A DNA stretch of 64,000 nt, from assembly GCF_001653135.1 (NCBI RefSeq), contig NZ_BDDS01000007.1:1-64000 (forward strand), written 5' to 3'. Positions 17,003 to 26,184 of the stretch are shown piece after piece. A program made the translations under genes and the position numbers. Numbering within the stretch: the first letter of the stretch is position 1; the number at the start of each line of letters is the position of its first letter. The notes below the pieces were generated by a model, which was given only the letters and a program-made list of their open reading frames with translations, was not told the origin of the DNA and did no database searches. The stretch comes from Pseudoalteromonas neustonica (GTDB taxonomy: Bacteria > Pseudomonadota > Gammaproteobacteria > Enterobacterales > Alteromonadaceae).

Positions 17003-19705
17003 GTGAAATTAAATATTTTGAAACAGCCTATGCAAATAGGTTACTTACTTTTCGCTTTGTATTTTTTCATGATGCTTTATGTTGGTTCTATATTGCATAG
17101 CTACTACCAAAATGAAACGCGGCAAACATTAGAAAAGCAATTAACCACCCATGAGCAGCTTTTAAAGACTAAGTTGTTACATATCTCGCATTTACTTTAC
17201 TCAATTGACGCCTATCAGCAACTCAATGGATATGAACCTGAATTATTTTTACAACTGGCACAATCACAACTGCAGGGCATTGATGTTCCATTGCGGTTGG
17301 AGTCGTATGCGTTAATTAAGCCACAACAACAGCAAGTTTTAACGCAGGCGCTTAAAAAGGCTGGGCATTTTGATTTTAAAATTAAAGGTGTAGAAGCAAA
17401 TGCCGAGCATATGCTCGTTATAAACCGCGCCGCACCAGTGGCAGAGTATGGCCATACAGTTGGAGAAAGTGTGGCACTTAATAACGCACATGTTGCGCGC
17501 TTGCAAGCGAGTAACCAGTTGTATCTTCTCGTCTGGCCAAACCGTGAGAACAAATGGAGTATTTTGATCGAGCAAGGCGATGTAGATGGTTTTAGACACG
17601 TACTAGGGATTAGTTTTTTACTTGATAATCTACTCGATAGTCTTTTTTCAGATGTGTATTTGAGAACAGAGCAGCATTTACAAGTCGCTGTCGCAGACCG
17701 TTTGATTTTTAGCTCTGATTGGAAAAATACGTTTTCGTTATCTGAGTTGGCAGCTGGCGCGAGTAGTGAGGTAAATTTTTTTGGTGAGCCTATTAAGCTT
17801 ACTTTATATAGCAAAGAGCAATTGTCACATTCATTACTCGATGACAGTATTTGTTTGATTATAGCGTTTGAAGTGATTGCACTACTTTGTGGTTTAATGG
17901 TGTTACTCCATGTAAGGGCGTTGCTTAATCGTAATGAGCTAGTGAACAAAACAGTGGTTGAGCGTACTGCATGTTTGGCAAAAACGAATCAGCAATTAGA
18001 GCGGGAATCCAGTCAGCGGCTTATTGCATTACAGCAGCAACTAGCGGCAGAAAAAAAATATAAAAGTGTGTTTTTAAATAGCCACGAAGGGCTGTTTGTA
18101 CTAAATGAACATGGCTATATATTGGAGGCTAATCCGGCCTTCCAGCGACTATTATTAAGTAATCATAAGCAATCAACATCAATACGTTTTAGTCAACTAA
18201 TGGCTGATGAACATTCTCAGCAACAGTGGCTGTTGTATTTACAACAGCAAAGTAATCATCAAGAATTTGAGTGGTTAGGGGTGAATGGTCAAGGCAAGTC
18301 GTTGTGGCTAAGGCAAACAGGTAATTGGGCAACACATGATGGGAATCGTCGTTATGAGGGGCGTTTGATTGATATCACTCAGCACACCTTGTTTCATGAG
18401 CAATTAAAGTATAAAGCACAGCATGATGGGCTGACCAATTTACTGAACAGGCAAACATTCTTAGATGCGCTTGAAGTAAAAAGAAAAGCCACCCAAGATG
18501 ATTTTATTTTACTGTATATCGATCTCGATAGATTTAAATTAATTAATGATACTTTAGGGCATATAGCTGGCGATAAACTCCTTATTGAATTTGCCGCCCG
18601 AATGCAAATATTAATGGGTTTTTGTAGCTCAATAGCTCGATTAGGCGGGGATGAGTTTGCTATTTTAATTAAAACGCACAAGCTACTACAACCGCTCGAA
18701 GGGGTAATGGAGGATTTGCTGGGTGAGATCCGTAGGCCATTTACCTATCAACGGCAGCAATACACGGTGAGTGGCAGTGTTGGCGTGCGACCATTTAAAG
18801 CACCCTGTAATGAGTGCACGGCGGAAAAGCTATTGCATGATGCAGATGTTGCTATGTATGAAGCAAAGCGACGCGGTAAAAATGGTTATTATATTTATAG
18901 TGATAGTATTGCTGATGAGGTATCACGTAAATTGCAAGTTGAAAAAATGCTGCATGAATCCTCTGTGAGTGATGAGTTAGCATTGCACCTGCAGCCTATG
19001 TTTTGTAACCAAGGCCGTAAACTAAACGGTTTTGAAGCGCTATTACGCTGGTATAGCCCAACTTTAGGTCACGTGAGTCCTGCTGAATTTATTCCAATCG
19101 CTGAAGAGTGCGGGAAAATAGTTCAACTAGGTCAGTGGGTATTTGAGCGCGCTCTAAGTTTTATTGAGTCACTATCAGGAAATGAAGTATTTATAAGTAT
19201 TAATGTTTCGCCTATTCAGCTACATAGTCAAGGGTTTTTAGATTGGTTGGAATCACGAATGCAACGGAGCTCTATCAGCTGTCGACAAATAAAAATAGAA
19301 TTAACAGAGTCGGCAATGATGGCAGAAGAAGACAGTTTAATAGAGCCATTGCTGCGCTTGCATTCGTTAGGGTTTGGTATTTACATTGATGATTTTGGCA
19401 CAGGCTATAGCAGTTTATCTCGGTTGACATGTTTGCCCGTGACAGGATTGAAGATAGATCGCTCGTTTATTAATGATTTAGAGCACCGTAAAGATTCTTT
19501 GCAATTAGTGGAGGCAATTTGTGCGATCGCAAAAAGCTTTAATTTAACAGTAACTGCAGAGGGCATTGAAACTGACAATCAACTTGAAAAAATATCTAAG
19601 CTATATTGCCACTACACGCAAGGGTACTTAATGAGCCGACCATTGTCAGAACAATATGCCGAGCAATTATATAACGAGAACTACGCATGTTTGAATATTG
19701 CATAA
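17003..19705 (+). CDS. Membrane GGDEF-EAL c-di-GMP enzyme with PAS domain
   Basis: 900-residue signalling protein. Order: membrane segment (about 12-34), periplasmic sensor region (about 35-285), second membrane segment (about 287-310), coiled-coil linker, PAS domain (about 350-460, GLFVLNEHGYILEANPAF), GGDEF domain (about 470-635) with intact RLGGDEFAIL, and EAL domain (about 650-890) with EALLRW, IDDFGTGYSSLSRL and TAEGIET. Both catalytic signatures are complete, so it may make or break c-di-GMP, or use one domain as a regulator. The start is GTG with a weak ribosome site; a start at the ATG nine codons later is possible. It is divergent from the iron-type binding protein gene, whose product could be its sensory partner (inference). 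Confidence 0.88.
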   Translation: MKLNILKQPMQIGYLLFALYFFMMLYVGSILHSYYQNETRQTLEKQLTTHEQLLKTKLLHISHLLYSIDAYQQLNGYEPELFLQLAQSQLQGIDVPLRLESYALIKPQQQQVLTQALKKAGHFDFKIKGVEANAEHMLVINRAAPVAEYGHTVGESVALNNAHVARLQASNQLYLLVWPNRENKWSILIEQGDVDGFRHVLGISFLLDNLLDSLFSDVYLRTEQHLQVAVADRLIFSSDWKNTFSLSELAAGASSEVNFFGEPIKLTLYSKEQLSHSLLDDSICLIIAFEVIALLCGLMVLLHVRALLNRNELVNKTVVERTACLAKTNQQLERESSQRLIALQQQLAAEKKYKSVFLNSHEGLFVLNEHGYILEANPAFQRLLLSNHKQSTSIRFSQLMADEHSQQQWLLYLQQQSNHQEFEWLGVNGQGKSLWLRQTGNWATHDGNRRYEGRLIDITQHTLFHEQLKYKAQHDGLTNLLNRQTFLDALEVKRKATQDDFILLYIDLDRFKLINDTLGHIAGDKLLIEFAARMQILMGFCSSIARLGGDEFAILIKTHKLLQPLEGVMEDLLGEIRRPFTYQRQQYTVSGSVGVRPFKAPCNECTAEKLLHDADVAMYEAKRRGKNGYYIYSDSIADEVSRKLQVEKMLHESSVSDELALHLQPMFCNQGRKLNGFEALLRWYSPTLGHVSPAEFIPIAEECGKIVQLGQWVFERALSFIESLSGNEVFISINVSPIQLHSQGFLDWLESRMQRSSISCRQIKIELTESAMMAEEDSLIEPLLRLHSLGFGIYIDDFGTGYSSLSRLTCLPVTGLKIDRSFINDLEHRKDSLQLVEAICAIAKSFNLTVTAEGIETDNQLEKISKLYCHYTQGYLMSRPLSEQYAEQLYNENYACLNIA

Positions 19706-19713
19706 AAGTATTG

Positions 19714-19736
19714 ACCTCAACTTAGCTTGAGGTTTT
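19714..19736 (+). terminator. Probable weak terminator after the GGDEF-EAL gene
   Basis: ACCTCAA, six-base loop, TTGAGGT then TTT: a 7-bp stem with a short T run, nine bases after the stop codon. Confidence 0.55.
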
Positions 19737-19784
19737 AAGATGTGTGCATACTCTAGATACCCTATATACCTTAAAGGACTAACT

Positions 19785-20588
19785 ATGCCCACTTATATAA
19801 AAAACTACCTTGCGACACTATTAGTTAACACGCATGCTCAGCTTGATTTAGATTTAGTCTCACACATGCAAGCCGCGCATTTAGCGCAATACAGCTTTAG
19901 CAGCATCAATGCACTACAAGATAAAGTGCTAAGTTTAGAGCCTAAAATATTGTTTGAGCGTTTGATAGAGCAGCGCGAGGGCGGATATTGCTTTGAGCAC
20001 AATAAAATTTTTCACCTTGCACTAGAGGCGCTTGGTTTTGATGTAAAAATACTTATTGGCCGTGTAATGCTCAATGGCCAAACACAAAACCCACGCTCAC
20101 ATCGTCTCATTCTGCTCACCTTGGATAACAAGCAATATTTAATTGATGTTGGCTTTGGTGTTAGTACACCAATTATACCGCTGCCTATTGATAAATCAGG
20201 GTTGCATCAGCAAGGGGTGAATACATACCAAGTAAAACGTACTGATAATTTCATTGAAGTTAAGCAAACTCAGCCAGAGCTCAAATATATTTATCGTATT
20301 GAGCTCGGTGAATTTTATGAAAGTGATTGTGAGATTGCTCACTTTTATAGTCATCAACATCAAAGTGCCGCATTTGTAAATAACTTAGTTGTATCGCGTA
20401 TAGCCGACTCAGAGCGCTTTCTAATTCGTAACAATCAGTATTTTTATTGGAATGAAAAGAACAAGCACAGCACCGAATTAGCCATTACAAGTTCAGCGCA
20501 ATTGTATCAGTTGATTACAGAGGTATTTAAAATTCAGGTACCTGAGACATTCGTTGAGAAGCTGTTTAAATGCAAATTAGCCGCGTGA
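19785..20588 (+). CDS. Arylamine N-acetyltransferase
   Basis: Transfers acetyl from acetyl-CoA to arylamines, arylhydrazines or related amines through a cysteine intermediate. 267 residues, within the usual NAT size. The catalytic triad is fully present: Cys69 in REGGYCFEHN, His106 in RSHRLIL and Asp121 in YLIDVGFG, matching the canonical 69/107/122 spacing. The start at 19785 has AAAGGA before it; an upstream in-frame ATG at 19740 would add 15 residues unlike the family. The 3' end overlaps the convergent cNMP-binding gene by 12 bases. The natural substrate is unknown. Confidence 0.9.
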   Translation: MPTYIKNYLATLLVNTHAQLDLDLVSHMQAAHLAQYSFSSINALQDKVLSLEPKILFERLIEQREGGYCFEHNKIFHLALEALGFDVKILIGRVMLNGQTQNPRSHRLILLTLDNKQYLIDVGFGVSTPIIPLPIDKSGLHQQGVNTYQVKRTDNFIEVKQTQPELKYIYRIELGEFYESDCEIAHFYSHQHQSAAFVNNLVVSRIADSERFLIRNNQYFYWNEKNKHSTELAITSSAQLYQLITEVFKIQVPETFVEKLFKCKLAA

Positions 20589-21035
20589 TTCAAGGTAGTC
20601 ATTTAATTTTGTAATGCGTTCACTCATGCCTTCAATAATACGATCTTTAATTTTTTCGCGGATCACATTAGGTAAGCGAGTCAGTGCTTCAGGTGTAATA
20701 GCAAGCACGATAGTGTCGCTTTTGGCGCGTGCACTGGTGCTACGCTCTCGGTTGTTAATAAATGCGCCTTCACCAATAAATTCACCAGGCTCAATTGTGC
20801 CTAAGTCAAGTAAGTGGCTGTGTTTATAGACAACAATGGCACCGCTGAGAACAATGTATAAGCGTTTGTCGTTATCAAACTGCTTAAATAAAAAACGGCT
20901 TTGGCTAATTAAATATAATTGACTGAATGATTCAAGCAAAACTTGTCGTTCGTTGAGTGAGAACTCTCTAAAAAAATTCAGTCTATTAATAATTTCCATC
21001 TGTTTTATGAGAGGAATGTGCTCGATTAACTTCAT
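20577..21035 (-). CDS. Cyclic nucleotide-binding (Crp-type) domain protein without DNA-binding domain
   Basis: 152 residues consisting of a cNMP-binding beta roll: RFLFKQFDNDKRLYIVLSGA, then the phosphate cassette PGEFIGEGAFINNRERSTSA (GE...R-S/T-A pattern), followed by helices ending ITKLNDYLESRG. There is no helix-turn-helix, so it is not a Crp-like transcription factor; it may be a ligand-responsive adaptor. It starts 20 bases after the ntrC stop on the same strand and may be co-transcribed with ntrBC. ATG 21035 was chosen over a TTG one codon earlier. Confidence 0.75.
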   Translation of the reverse strand: MKLIEHIPLIKQMEIINRLNFFREFSLNERQVLLESFSQLYLISQSRFLFKQFDNDKRLYIVLSGAIVVYKHSHLLDLGTIEPGEFIGEGAFINNRERSTSARAKSDTIVLAITPEALTRLPNVIREKIKDRIIEGMSERITKLNDYLESRG

Positions 21036-21055
21036 CAAAAACCAATATTGTCATT

Positions 21056-22444
21056 TTATGAATTAATATTGCGCTCTTTTAATTTTCTGGTCAATGTATT
21101 ACGACCCCAGCCAATTTTTACTGCTGCTTCTTGTTTGTGTCCAGCGCAGTTGGCTAGTGCCGTTTTAATCAAGCGGGTTTCTAATTGAGCTTGTACGTTA
21201 GGCCAAATATTCTCTTTACCTTGTTTAAGCTCTTGATTCAGCCATTGCTGAAATGCATCGAGCCAGTCACCTTCTTGTTGCGACGCCTCTACTTCGAGAA
21301 TCTCAGGAGGTAAATCTTGCTCACTGACTAATTCACCCGGTGCCATAACGGTTAGCCAGCGGCAAGTATTCTCTAATTGACGAACATTTCCGGGCCAGTT
21401 GAATAAGCGCAGTTGATCGGTTGCTTTTGGGCTAAGAATTTTGCTTTCTACTTGCAAGTCTTTGGCGCTTTTATGCAAAAAGTGTTGCGCTAAGCGTTCT
21501 ATATCTTCGGTGCGTTCACGTAGCGCGGGAAGGCGTAACCTGACGACGTTTAAACGGTGAAATAAATCATCTCTAAACTTACCCTGCTTAACGAGATCTT
21601 CAAGGTTTTGATGTGTTGCAGCAATAATACGCACATCCACTTTAATACTTTGATGCCCACCAACACGGTAAAATTCACCATCTGCTAATACGCGTAATAA
21701 GCGTGTTTGCACATCCAATGGCATGTCACCGATTTCATCTAAAAATAAGGTGCCGCCATTAGCCTGTTCAAAACGGCCTTTACGTACGCTATCAGCACCT
21801 GTAAATGCACCTTTTTCGTGCCCAAAGAGCTCTGACTCAACCAGTTCCTTAGGAATGGCGGCCATGTTTAAAGCAATAAATTGATTTTCTTTTCGTGGGC
21901 TATGGTTATGCAAAGCACTGGCGACAAGCTCTTTGCCTGTACCAGACTCACCATTAATGAGCACACTCATGCTTGATGCCGATAGTTTACCTATAGCACG
22001 AAACACCTCCTGCATAGCGGGGGCCTCACCAATAATGTGCGCACTTTTGGGGGGAGCTTGCTTACGCTTGGTCTTTTTTGTCGCATTCGCACGGCACGCA
22101 CTTTCAACAAGGCTGACGGCTTCATTTAAATCAAATGGTTTGGCTAAGTATTCAAAAGCACCTTTTTGAAACGCATTGACTGCTGAATCTAAATCTGAAT
22201 GCGCAGTCATGATAATAACTGGCAGCCCTGGGTTTTGCTCTGCTATTAGTTCTAACAGTGCCATACCGTCCATTCCGGGCATACGTACGTCAGAAATAAG
22301 CACAGTCGGTTGGCTAAATTTAAGTGCAGTGAGGACATCTTGTGCATTAGAAAAGCTTTCAGCGTTAAATCCTGCACGGGTGAGGGCTTTTTCAAGTACG
22401 AAACGAATTGATGCATCATCATCTACAAGCCAAACTGTTTTCAT
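21056..22444 (-). CDS. glnG: Nitrogen regulation response regulator NtrC (GlnG)
   Basis: Sigma-54 activator of nitrogen-limitation genes, phosphorylated by NtrB. 462 residues: receiver domain 1-120 with Asp52 in [15 protein letters not shown]+ domain about 140-370 with Walker A GESGTGKE, the sigma-54 contact loop GAFTGA and Walker [12 protein letters not shown], and a Fis-type helix-turn-helix at the C terminus ([20 protein letters not shown]). It lies 17 bases after ntrB, in the usual glnA-ntrB-ntrC order on the minus strand. Matching NtrC-like half sites are present upstream of glnA. Confidence 0.95.
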   Translation of the reverse strand: MKTVWLVDDDASIRFVLEKALTRAGFNAESFSNAQDVLTALKFSQPTVLISDVRMPGMDGMALLELIAEQNPGLPVIIMTAHSDLDSAVNAFQKGAFEYLAKPFDLNEAVSLVESACRANATKKTKRKQAPPKSAHIIGEAPAMQEVFRAIGKLSASSMSVLINGESGTGKELVASALHNHSPRKENQFIALNMAAIPKELVESELFGHEKGAFTGADSVRKGRFEQANGGTLFLDEIGDMPLDVQTRLLRVLADGEFYRVGGHQSIKVDVRIIAATHQNLEDLVKQGKFRDDLFHRLNVVRLRLPALRERTEDIERLAQHFLHKSAKDLQVESKILSPKATDQLRLFNWPGNVRQLENTCRWLTVMAPGELVSEQDLPPEILEVEASQQEGDWLDAFQQWLNQELKQGKENIWPNVQAQLETRLIKTALANCAGHKQEAAVKIGWGRNTLTRKLKERNINS

Positions 22445-22461
22445 AGGTGCTCCAAAACCGC

Positions 22462-23532
22462 TTAATCTACAAACGGCAGATATATATTAAATTCTGTATG
22501 ACCAGGCCAGCTATCACACTCGATGTAGCCATTGTGTTGGTCGATCAAGGTTTGCGCTATCGAAAGGCCTAGGCCAGAACCACCTTCTTTATTCGTGATC
22601 ATGGGGTAGAATAGCGTTTCTTTAATGCTAGGATCTATACCTGGTCCATTGTCTGAAATTTGTATCTGCAAGGCCTTTTTAGGGGGTTTTCCGGGGCGTC
22701 GTTGGCGCTGGTTGATGCGTGTTTTAATTTTGATTACACCACCATTCACTAATGCTTGCTGCGCATTACGTACGATATTGAGCACAACTTGCTGAATTTT
22801 ACCTTGGTCAATAAACACATCGGGTATACTCGGGTCGTAATCTTTTTCTAAACTGATGTTGGCACAGTTGTCGAGAGTACTTAACCTGATAACCGACTCC
22901 AAGGTTTGGTGAATATTACCGTATGATTTTTGCGGTAATTGATTCGGCCCTAGTAATCTATCAACCAGTTCTCGCAAGCGATCTGCTTGCTCAATAATTA
23001 GCTCAGCGCATTCATCCCGTTCTTGCTGATCAACCTCATACTGCAATAATTGCGCCGCTCCACGAATACCACCTAAAGGATTTTTTATTTCGTGCGCAAG
23101 CCCCCTAATTAGGTTGCGTGCAGCTTGATATTGGTGCATTTGATTTGAAGCTTGATCGTGGCGGATTTCATCATCCGTTTGCCGACATTCGAGCAAAATA
23201 TAATAGGCATTTTCCAGCATAACGCGTCGTGCACTAATCGCTAATTTAGCATGGCGAGAATCAACGAAAACTACGTCAGCTCTGTGCTGGTGGCAATCTA
23301 CACCATCAATTAAAGCGTATTGCGCTATTCGTTTTAAATCAATTGAGTGGTAACTAAATAGGCTATCGAAAGATTGTTTTAAAATACGTTTAGGGCCTAA
23401 GCCTAATAGCTCACTCGCACTGTCATTGGCGTACACAAGGGTAAAACGTTCATCAAGTAAAATAACGGCCGTAGTCAGATTTTGCCAAATACTTGCGAGG
23501 AGTTCGGGGCGGAAAATATTATTGTTGGGCAT
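22462..23532 (-). CDS. glnL: Nitrogen sensor histidine kinase NtrB (GlnL)
   Basis: Cytoplasmic kinase/phosphatase that sets NtrC phosphorylation in response to PII and nitrogen status. 356 residues: N-terminal PAS domain (about 10-115, VILLDERFTLVYANDSASEL), H-box GLAHEIKNPLGGIRGAAQLL with the phosphorylated histidine, N-box IVRNAQQALV, and G boxes SDNGPGI and GGSGLGLSIAQTLIDQHNG. No membrane segment, as expected. ntrC follows after 17 bases; upstream, a DUF4124 gene separates it from glnA. Confidence 0.95.
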   Translation of the reverse strand: MPNNNIFRPELLASIWQNLTTAVILLDERFTLVYANDSASELLGLGPKRILKQSFDSLFSYHSIDLKRIAQYALIDGVDCHQHRADVVFVDSRHAKLAISARRVMLENAYYILLECRQTDDEIRHDQASNQMHQYQAARNLIRGLAHEIKNPLGGIRGAAQLLQYEVDQQERDECAELIIEQADRLRELVDRLLGPNQLPQKSYGNIHQTLESVIRLSTLDNCANISLEKDYDPSIPDVFIDQGKIQQVVLNIVRNAQQALVNGGVIKIKTRINQRQRRPGKPPKKALQIQISDNGPGIDPSIKETLFYPMITNKEGGSGLGLSIAQTLIDQHNGYIECDSWPGHTEFNIYLPFVD

Positions 23533-23622
23533 GGTTGCACCATTTTAGTGCGTTGATGATATTTAGCAGCTTATCACAGAGTTACGTACAAGAAATGTGT
23601 CGTGGTAGAAAAAACACTATTC

Positions 23623-24135
23623 TTACAAAGACGATGCCCTATGCATAAAAAAAGTGCTGCTTTCACTAACCGAGACCACAGAACCTTCGGAGTTAAATAG
23701 TTTCAATTGCAATGTGTGCTCACCGCGGTTTACATCACGAAGTGCAAAAGTACCCGTGTTGCTCGGCTTAGCGAATGCGACACCATCAACGAGTAATTGA
23801 ATTTTAAAACCGCTCTCAAAGCGTGGAACTATTCTACTAGTAACGTAAACAGACCCTGTATTTTCACGGACAGTTTCTTCATTAGTGGGTGAAGCAATAA
23901 CAATTTTAAAGTTGACCACCGCAGCGGGCTTGTCTTCATTTAACACGGTAATATCAACAGCGGGCATAGATAAATTTTGGCTTGATAATTTAATTTCTTG
24001 GGCTCCTGCTCTAGGGCTGTCAGAAAATACCAGTACGCCATGTTTGTCTTTCCACGAGTAGATTTTTTTGTCACCGCCGTAGCTGTTAATACTAACTAAA
24101 GACATGCTTAAAAGTAATAAAATTGTTTTTTTCAC
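23623..24135 (-). CDS. DUF4124-domain exported protein
   Basis: 170 residues with a signal peptide (KKTILLLLSMSLVSINSYG), a DUF4124 core (IYSWKDKHGVLVFSDSP) and a C-terminal immunoglobulin-like part (residues about 70-170, ending STFFMHRASSL). Start set at a GTG (24135) with AGGA in front, which begins the signal peptide directly; an in-frame ATG at 24159 is the alternative. It sits between glnA and ntrB on the same strand, an arrangement I recall from related genera. Function unknown; a link to nitrogen metabolism rests only on position. Confidence 0.72.
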   Translation of the reverse strand: MKKTILLLLSMSLVSINSYGGDKKIYSWKDKHGVLVFSDSPRAGAQEIKLSSQNLSMPAVDITVLNEDKPAAVVNFKIVIASPTNEETVRENTGSVYVTSRIVPRFESGFKIQLLVDGVAFAKPSNTGTFALRDVNRGEHTLQLKLFNSEGSVVSVSESSTFFMHRASSL

Positions 24136-24195
24136 TGTACAGTCCTGCATTTTTTGCACTAATTAAACTGTAGTGGATAATGACCAAATTTACCA

Positions 24196-24222
24196 TAAAA
24201 AAAGCCCGTAAAACGGGCCTTG
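24196..24222 (-). terminator. Intrinsic terminator after glnA
   Basis: On the minus strand, GGCCCGTTTTACGGGC followed by seven T residues. It lies about 45 bases after the glnA stop and should limit read-through from the strong glnA promoter into the downstream genes. Confidence 0.85.
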
Positions 24223-24268
24223 AGAACACATATATATTATCTATTAGATAATTTTCTCTACAGCGTTA

Positions 24269-25675
24269 TTAGCAGCTATAGTACATTTCAAACTCAACTG
24301 GGTGAGTTGTCATGTTAAGCTTTTCAACTTCCTGACTCTTAAGTTTGATGTAAGCATCAATTAAGTCATCAGTAAATACGTTACCTTGCGTTAAGAACTC
24401 ACGGTCTGCGCTAAGTGCACAGAGTGCTTCATCAAGTGATGCCGCAACAGTTGGGATCTCAGCTGCTTCTTCAGCAGGTAAGTCGTATAAATCTTTATCC
24501 ATTGCATCGCCAGGGTGGATCTTGTTTTTGATACCGTCAAGACCTGCCATTAACATTGCAGAAAATGCAAGGTATGGGTTAGCTGTTGGATCTGGGAAGC
24601 GTACTTCGATACGACGACCTTTTTCAGACGGAACCACTGGAATACGAATTGATGCAGAGCGGTTACGTGCAGAATATGCAAGCATAACTGGCGCTTCAAA
24701 ACCGGGTACTAAACGCTTGTACGAGTTAGTCGACGCATTTGCAAACGCGTTGATTGCTTTAGCATGCTTAATAATACCGCCGATGTAGTAAAGTGCATCT
24801 TCAGAAAGACCGCCATACTTGTCGCCTGCGAATAAGTTAACACCGTCTTTAGCTAAAGACTGGTGACAATGCATACCAGAACCGTTATCACCAACAACTG
24901 GTTTAGGCATAAAAGTCGCAGTTTTGCCATATAAATGAGCCATGTTATGGATAACATATTTCATCTCTTGGATTTCATCTGCTTTAATTACCATCGTATT
25001 AAAGCGAGTCGCGATTTCATTTTGACCAGCGGTTGCTACTTCGTGGTGATGTGCTTCTACTACTTGGCCCATTTCTTCTAGAACGAGACACGTAGCTGAA
25101 CGCCAATCTTGGAAGTCATCAACTGGAGCAACTGGGAAGTAACCGCCTTTAACACCAGGACGGTGACCTGTGTTGCCATCTGCATATTCTTTATCTGAAT
25201 TCCAAGCAGCTTGCTTAGAATCAATTTTGTACATTGAACCAGACATATCCGTTTTGTATTTAACATCATCAAATACGAAAAACTCAGGTTCAGGGCCAAA
25301 TAAAACTGTATCAGCAATACCTGTAGAACGCATATACTCTTCAGCGCGTTTAGCAACTGAACGCGGGTCGCGCTCATAACCTTGTAATGTTGCAGGCTCA
25401 ACGACGTCACAACGTAAGATTAATGTCGCTTCTTCTGTGAAAGGGTCTAGCTTAGCTGATTCAGCAACAGGCATTAATACCATGTCTGATTCATTAATAC
25501 CTTTCCAGCCAGCAATTGAAGAACCGTCAAACATTTTACCGTCTTCAAAGAAATCTTCATCAACTTGGTGATGAGGAATAGAAACGTGTTGCTCTTTACC
25601 TTTTGTATCAGTAAAGCGTAAATCAACGAACTTAACGTCATTTTCTTTAATAAAATCTAAAACCGATTGTGACAT
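24269..25675 (-). CDS. glnA: Glutamine synthetase, type I
   Basis: ATP-dependent condensation of glutamate with ammonia; the main ammonia-assimilating enzyme. 468 residues (E. coli 469). Visible motifs: [13 protein letters not shown], the metal/ATP residues in [22 protein letters not shown], the adenylylated tyrosine near 396 in [11 protein letters not shown], and [13 protein letters not shown]. The tyrosine context makes it an adenylylation-controlled (beta) enzyme. A sigma-54 promoter lies about 58 bases upstream with NtrC-like half sites further out, and ntrB/ntrC follow downstream. Confidence 0.97.
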   Translation of the reverse strand: MSQSVLDFIKENDVKFVDLRFTDTKGKEQHVSIPHHQVDEDFFEDGKMFDGSSIAGWKGINESDMVLMPVAESAKLDPFTEEATLILRCDVVEPATLQGYERDPRSVAKRAEEYMRSTGIADTVLFGPEPEFFVFDDVKYKTDMSGSMYKIDSKQAAWNSDKEYADGNTGHRPGVKGGYFPVAPVDDFQDWRSATCLVLEEMGQVVEAHHHEVATAGQNEIATRFNTMVIKADEIQEMKYVIHNMAHLYGKTATFMPKPVVGDNGSGMHCHQSLAKDGVNLFAGDKYGGLSEDALYYIGGIIKHAKAINAFANASTNSYKRLVPGFEAPVMLAYSARNRSASIRIPVVPSEKGRRIEVRFPDPTANPYLAFSAMLMAGLDGIKNKIHPGDAMDKDLYDLPAEEAAEIPTVAASLDEALCALSADREFLTQGNVFTDDLIDAYIKLKSQEVEKLNMTTHPVEFEMYYSC

Positions 25676-25732
25676 GTGTCCTCCAACTGTTGGGTTTTAT
25701 TTTTGCTGCATAATTGCTTTTGTTTATAGTAA

Positions 25733-25747
25733 GCGTTTTCTGTGCCA
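25733..25747 (-). promoter_or_regulatory. Sigma-54 (-24/-12) promoter of glnA
   Basis: On the minus strand TGGCACAGAAAACGC has the invariant GG and GC exactly 12 bases apart and a perfect TGGCAC -24 block; the -12 block is AC-GC in place of TT-GC. The expected start is about 45 bases before the glnA ATG. Confidence 0.75.
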
Positions 25748-25810
25748 TATTTATAAGTCTTTGTTTATAAGTTTAAAAATTATAGTTCTACGTTATGCTA
25801 CCTATTGCGT

Positions 25811-25848
25811 TGCACCAATATGAAGCGTTAAAAGATCATTTTGGTGCG
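25811..25848 (-). promoter_or_regulatory. Probable NtrC-binding enhancer of glnA
   Basis: Two strong NtrC half sites, TGCACCA at 25811-25817 and TTGGTGCG at 25841-25848, in inverted orientation with their outer halves conserved. They lie roughly 90-125 bases upstream of the predicted sigma-54 start, the usual enhancer distance. The inner halves are degenerate, so whether they count as one or two sites is open. The rest of the glnA-typA gap (25676-26184) is AT-rich and holds the typA leader. Confidence 0.6.
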
Positions 25849-26076
25849 TAACGGGATTTGGTACGACTTGTATGAATTATAAACACAGCTGTAAAACTAA
25901 CTTACTTATAAAATACTGTCAAAATATGGCATGAAATGTAATGAATGTACAAAATAAGAGTTAATTCAGAAATTAAATTAATAAAAATGTCATATATAAA
26001 ACAGATACTTATTGGAACTATTAAGAAAGTTTTGAAATATATATTGGATAAACTTTCATCCATGTCATTTATAGGG

Positions 26077-26082
26077 GATAAT
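26077..26082 (+). promoter_or_regulatory. Possible -10 box for typA
   Basis: GATAAT inside GGGGATAATATGCG, about 100 bases before typA. The matching -35 region is poor. The only candidate found in the plus-strand leader. Confidence 0.35.
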
Positions 26083-26184
26083 ATGCGCCCTTTTAAATCC
26101 AATGCTGGGACATCTCGTGAAAACGCGGGTGAGAGCGTAAAGCCCCTGCAGGATCATTGAGATTCAATTTCTCTGAGTGAATAT

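Noticed and set aside
25945..26160. 71-residue frame upstream of typA
   Set aside because: Poor start context and it overlaps the probable typA promoter; composition follows the AT-rich leader.
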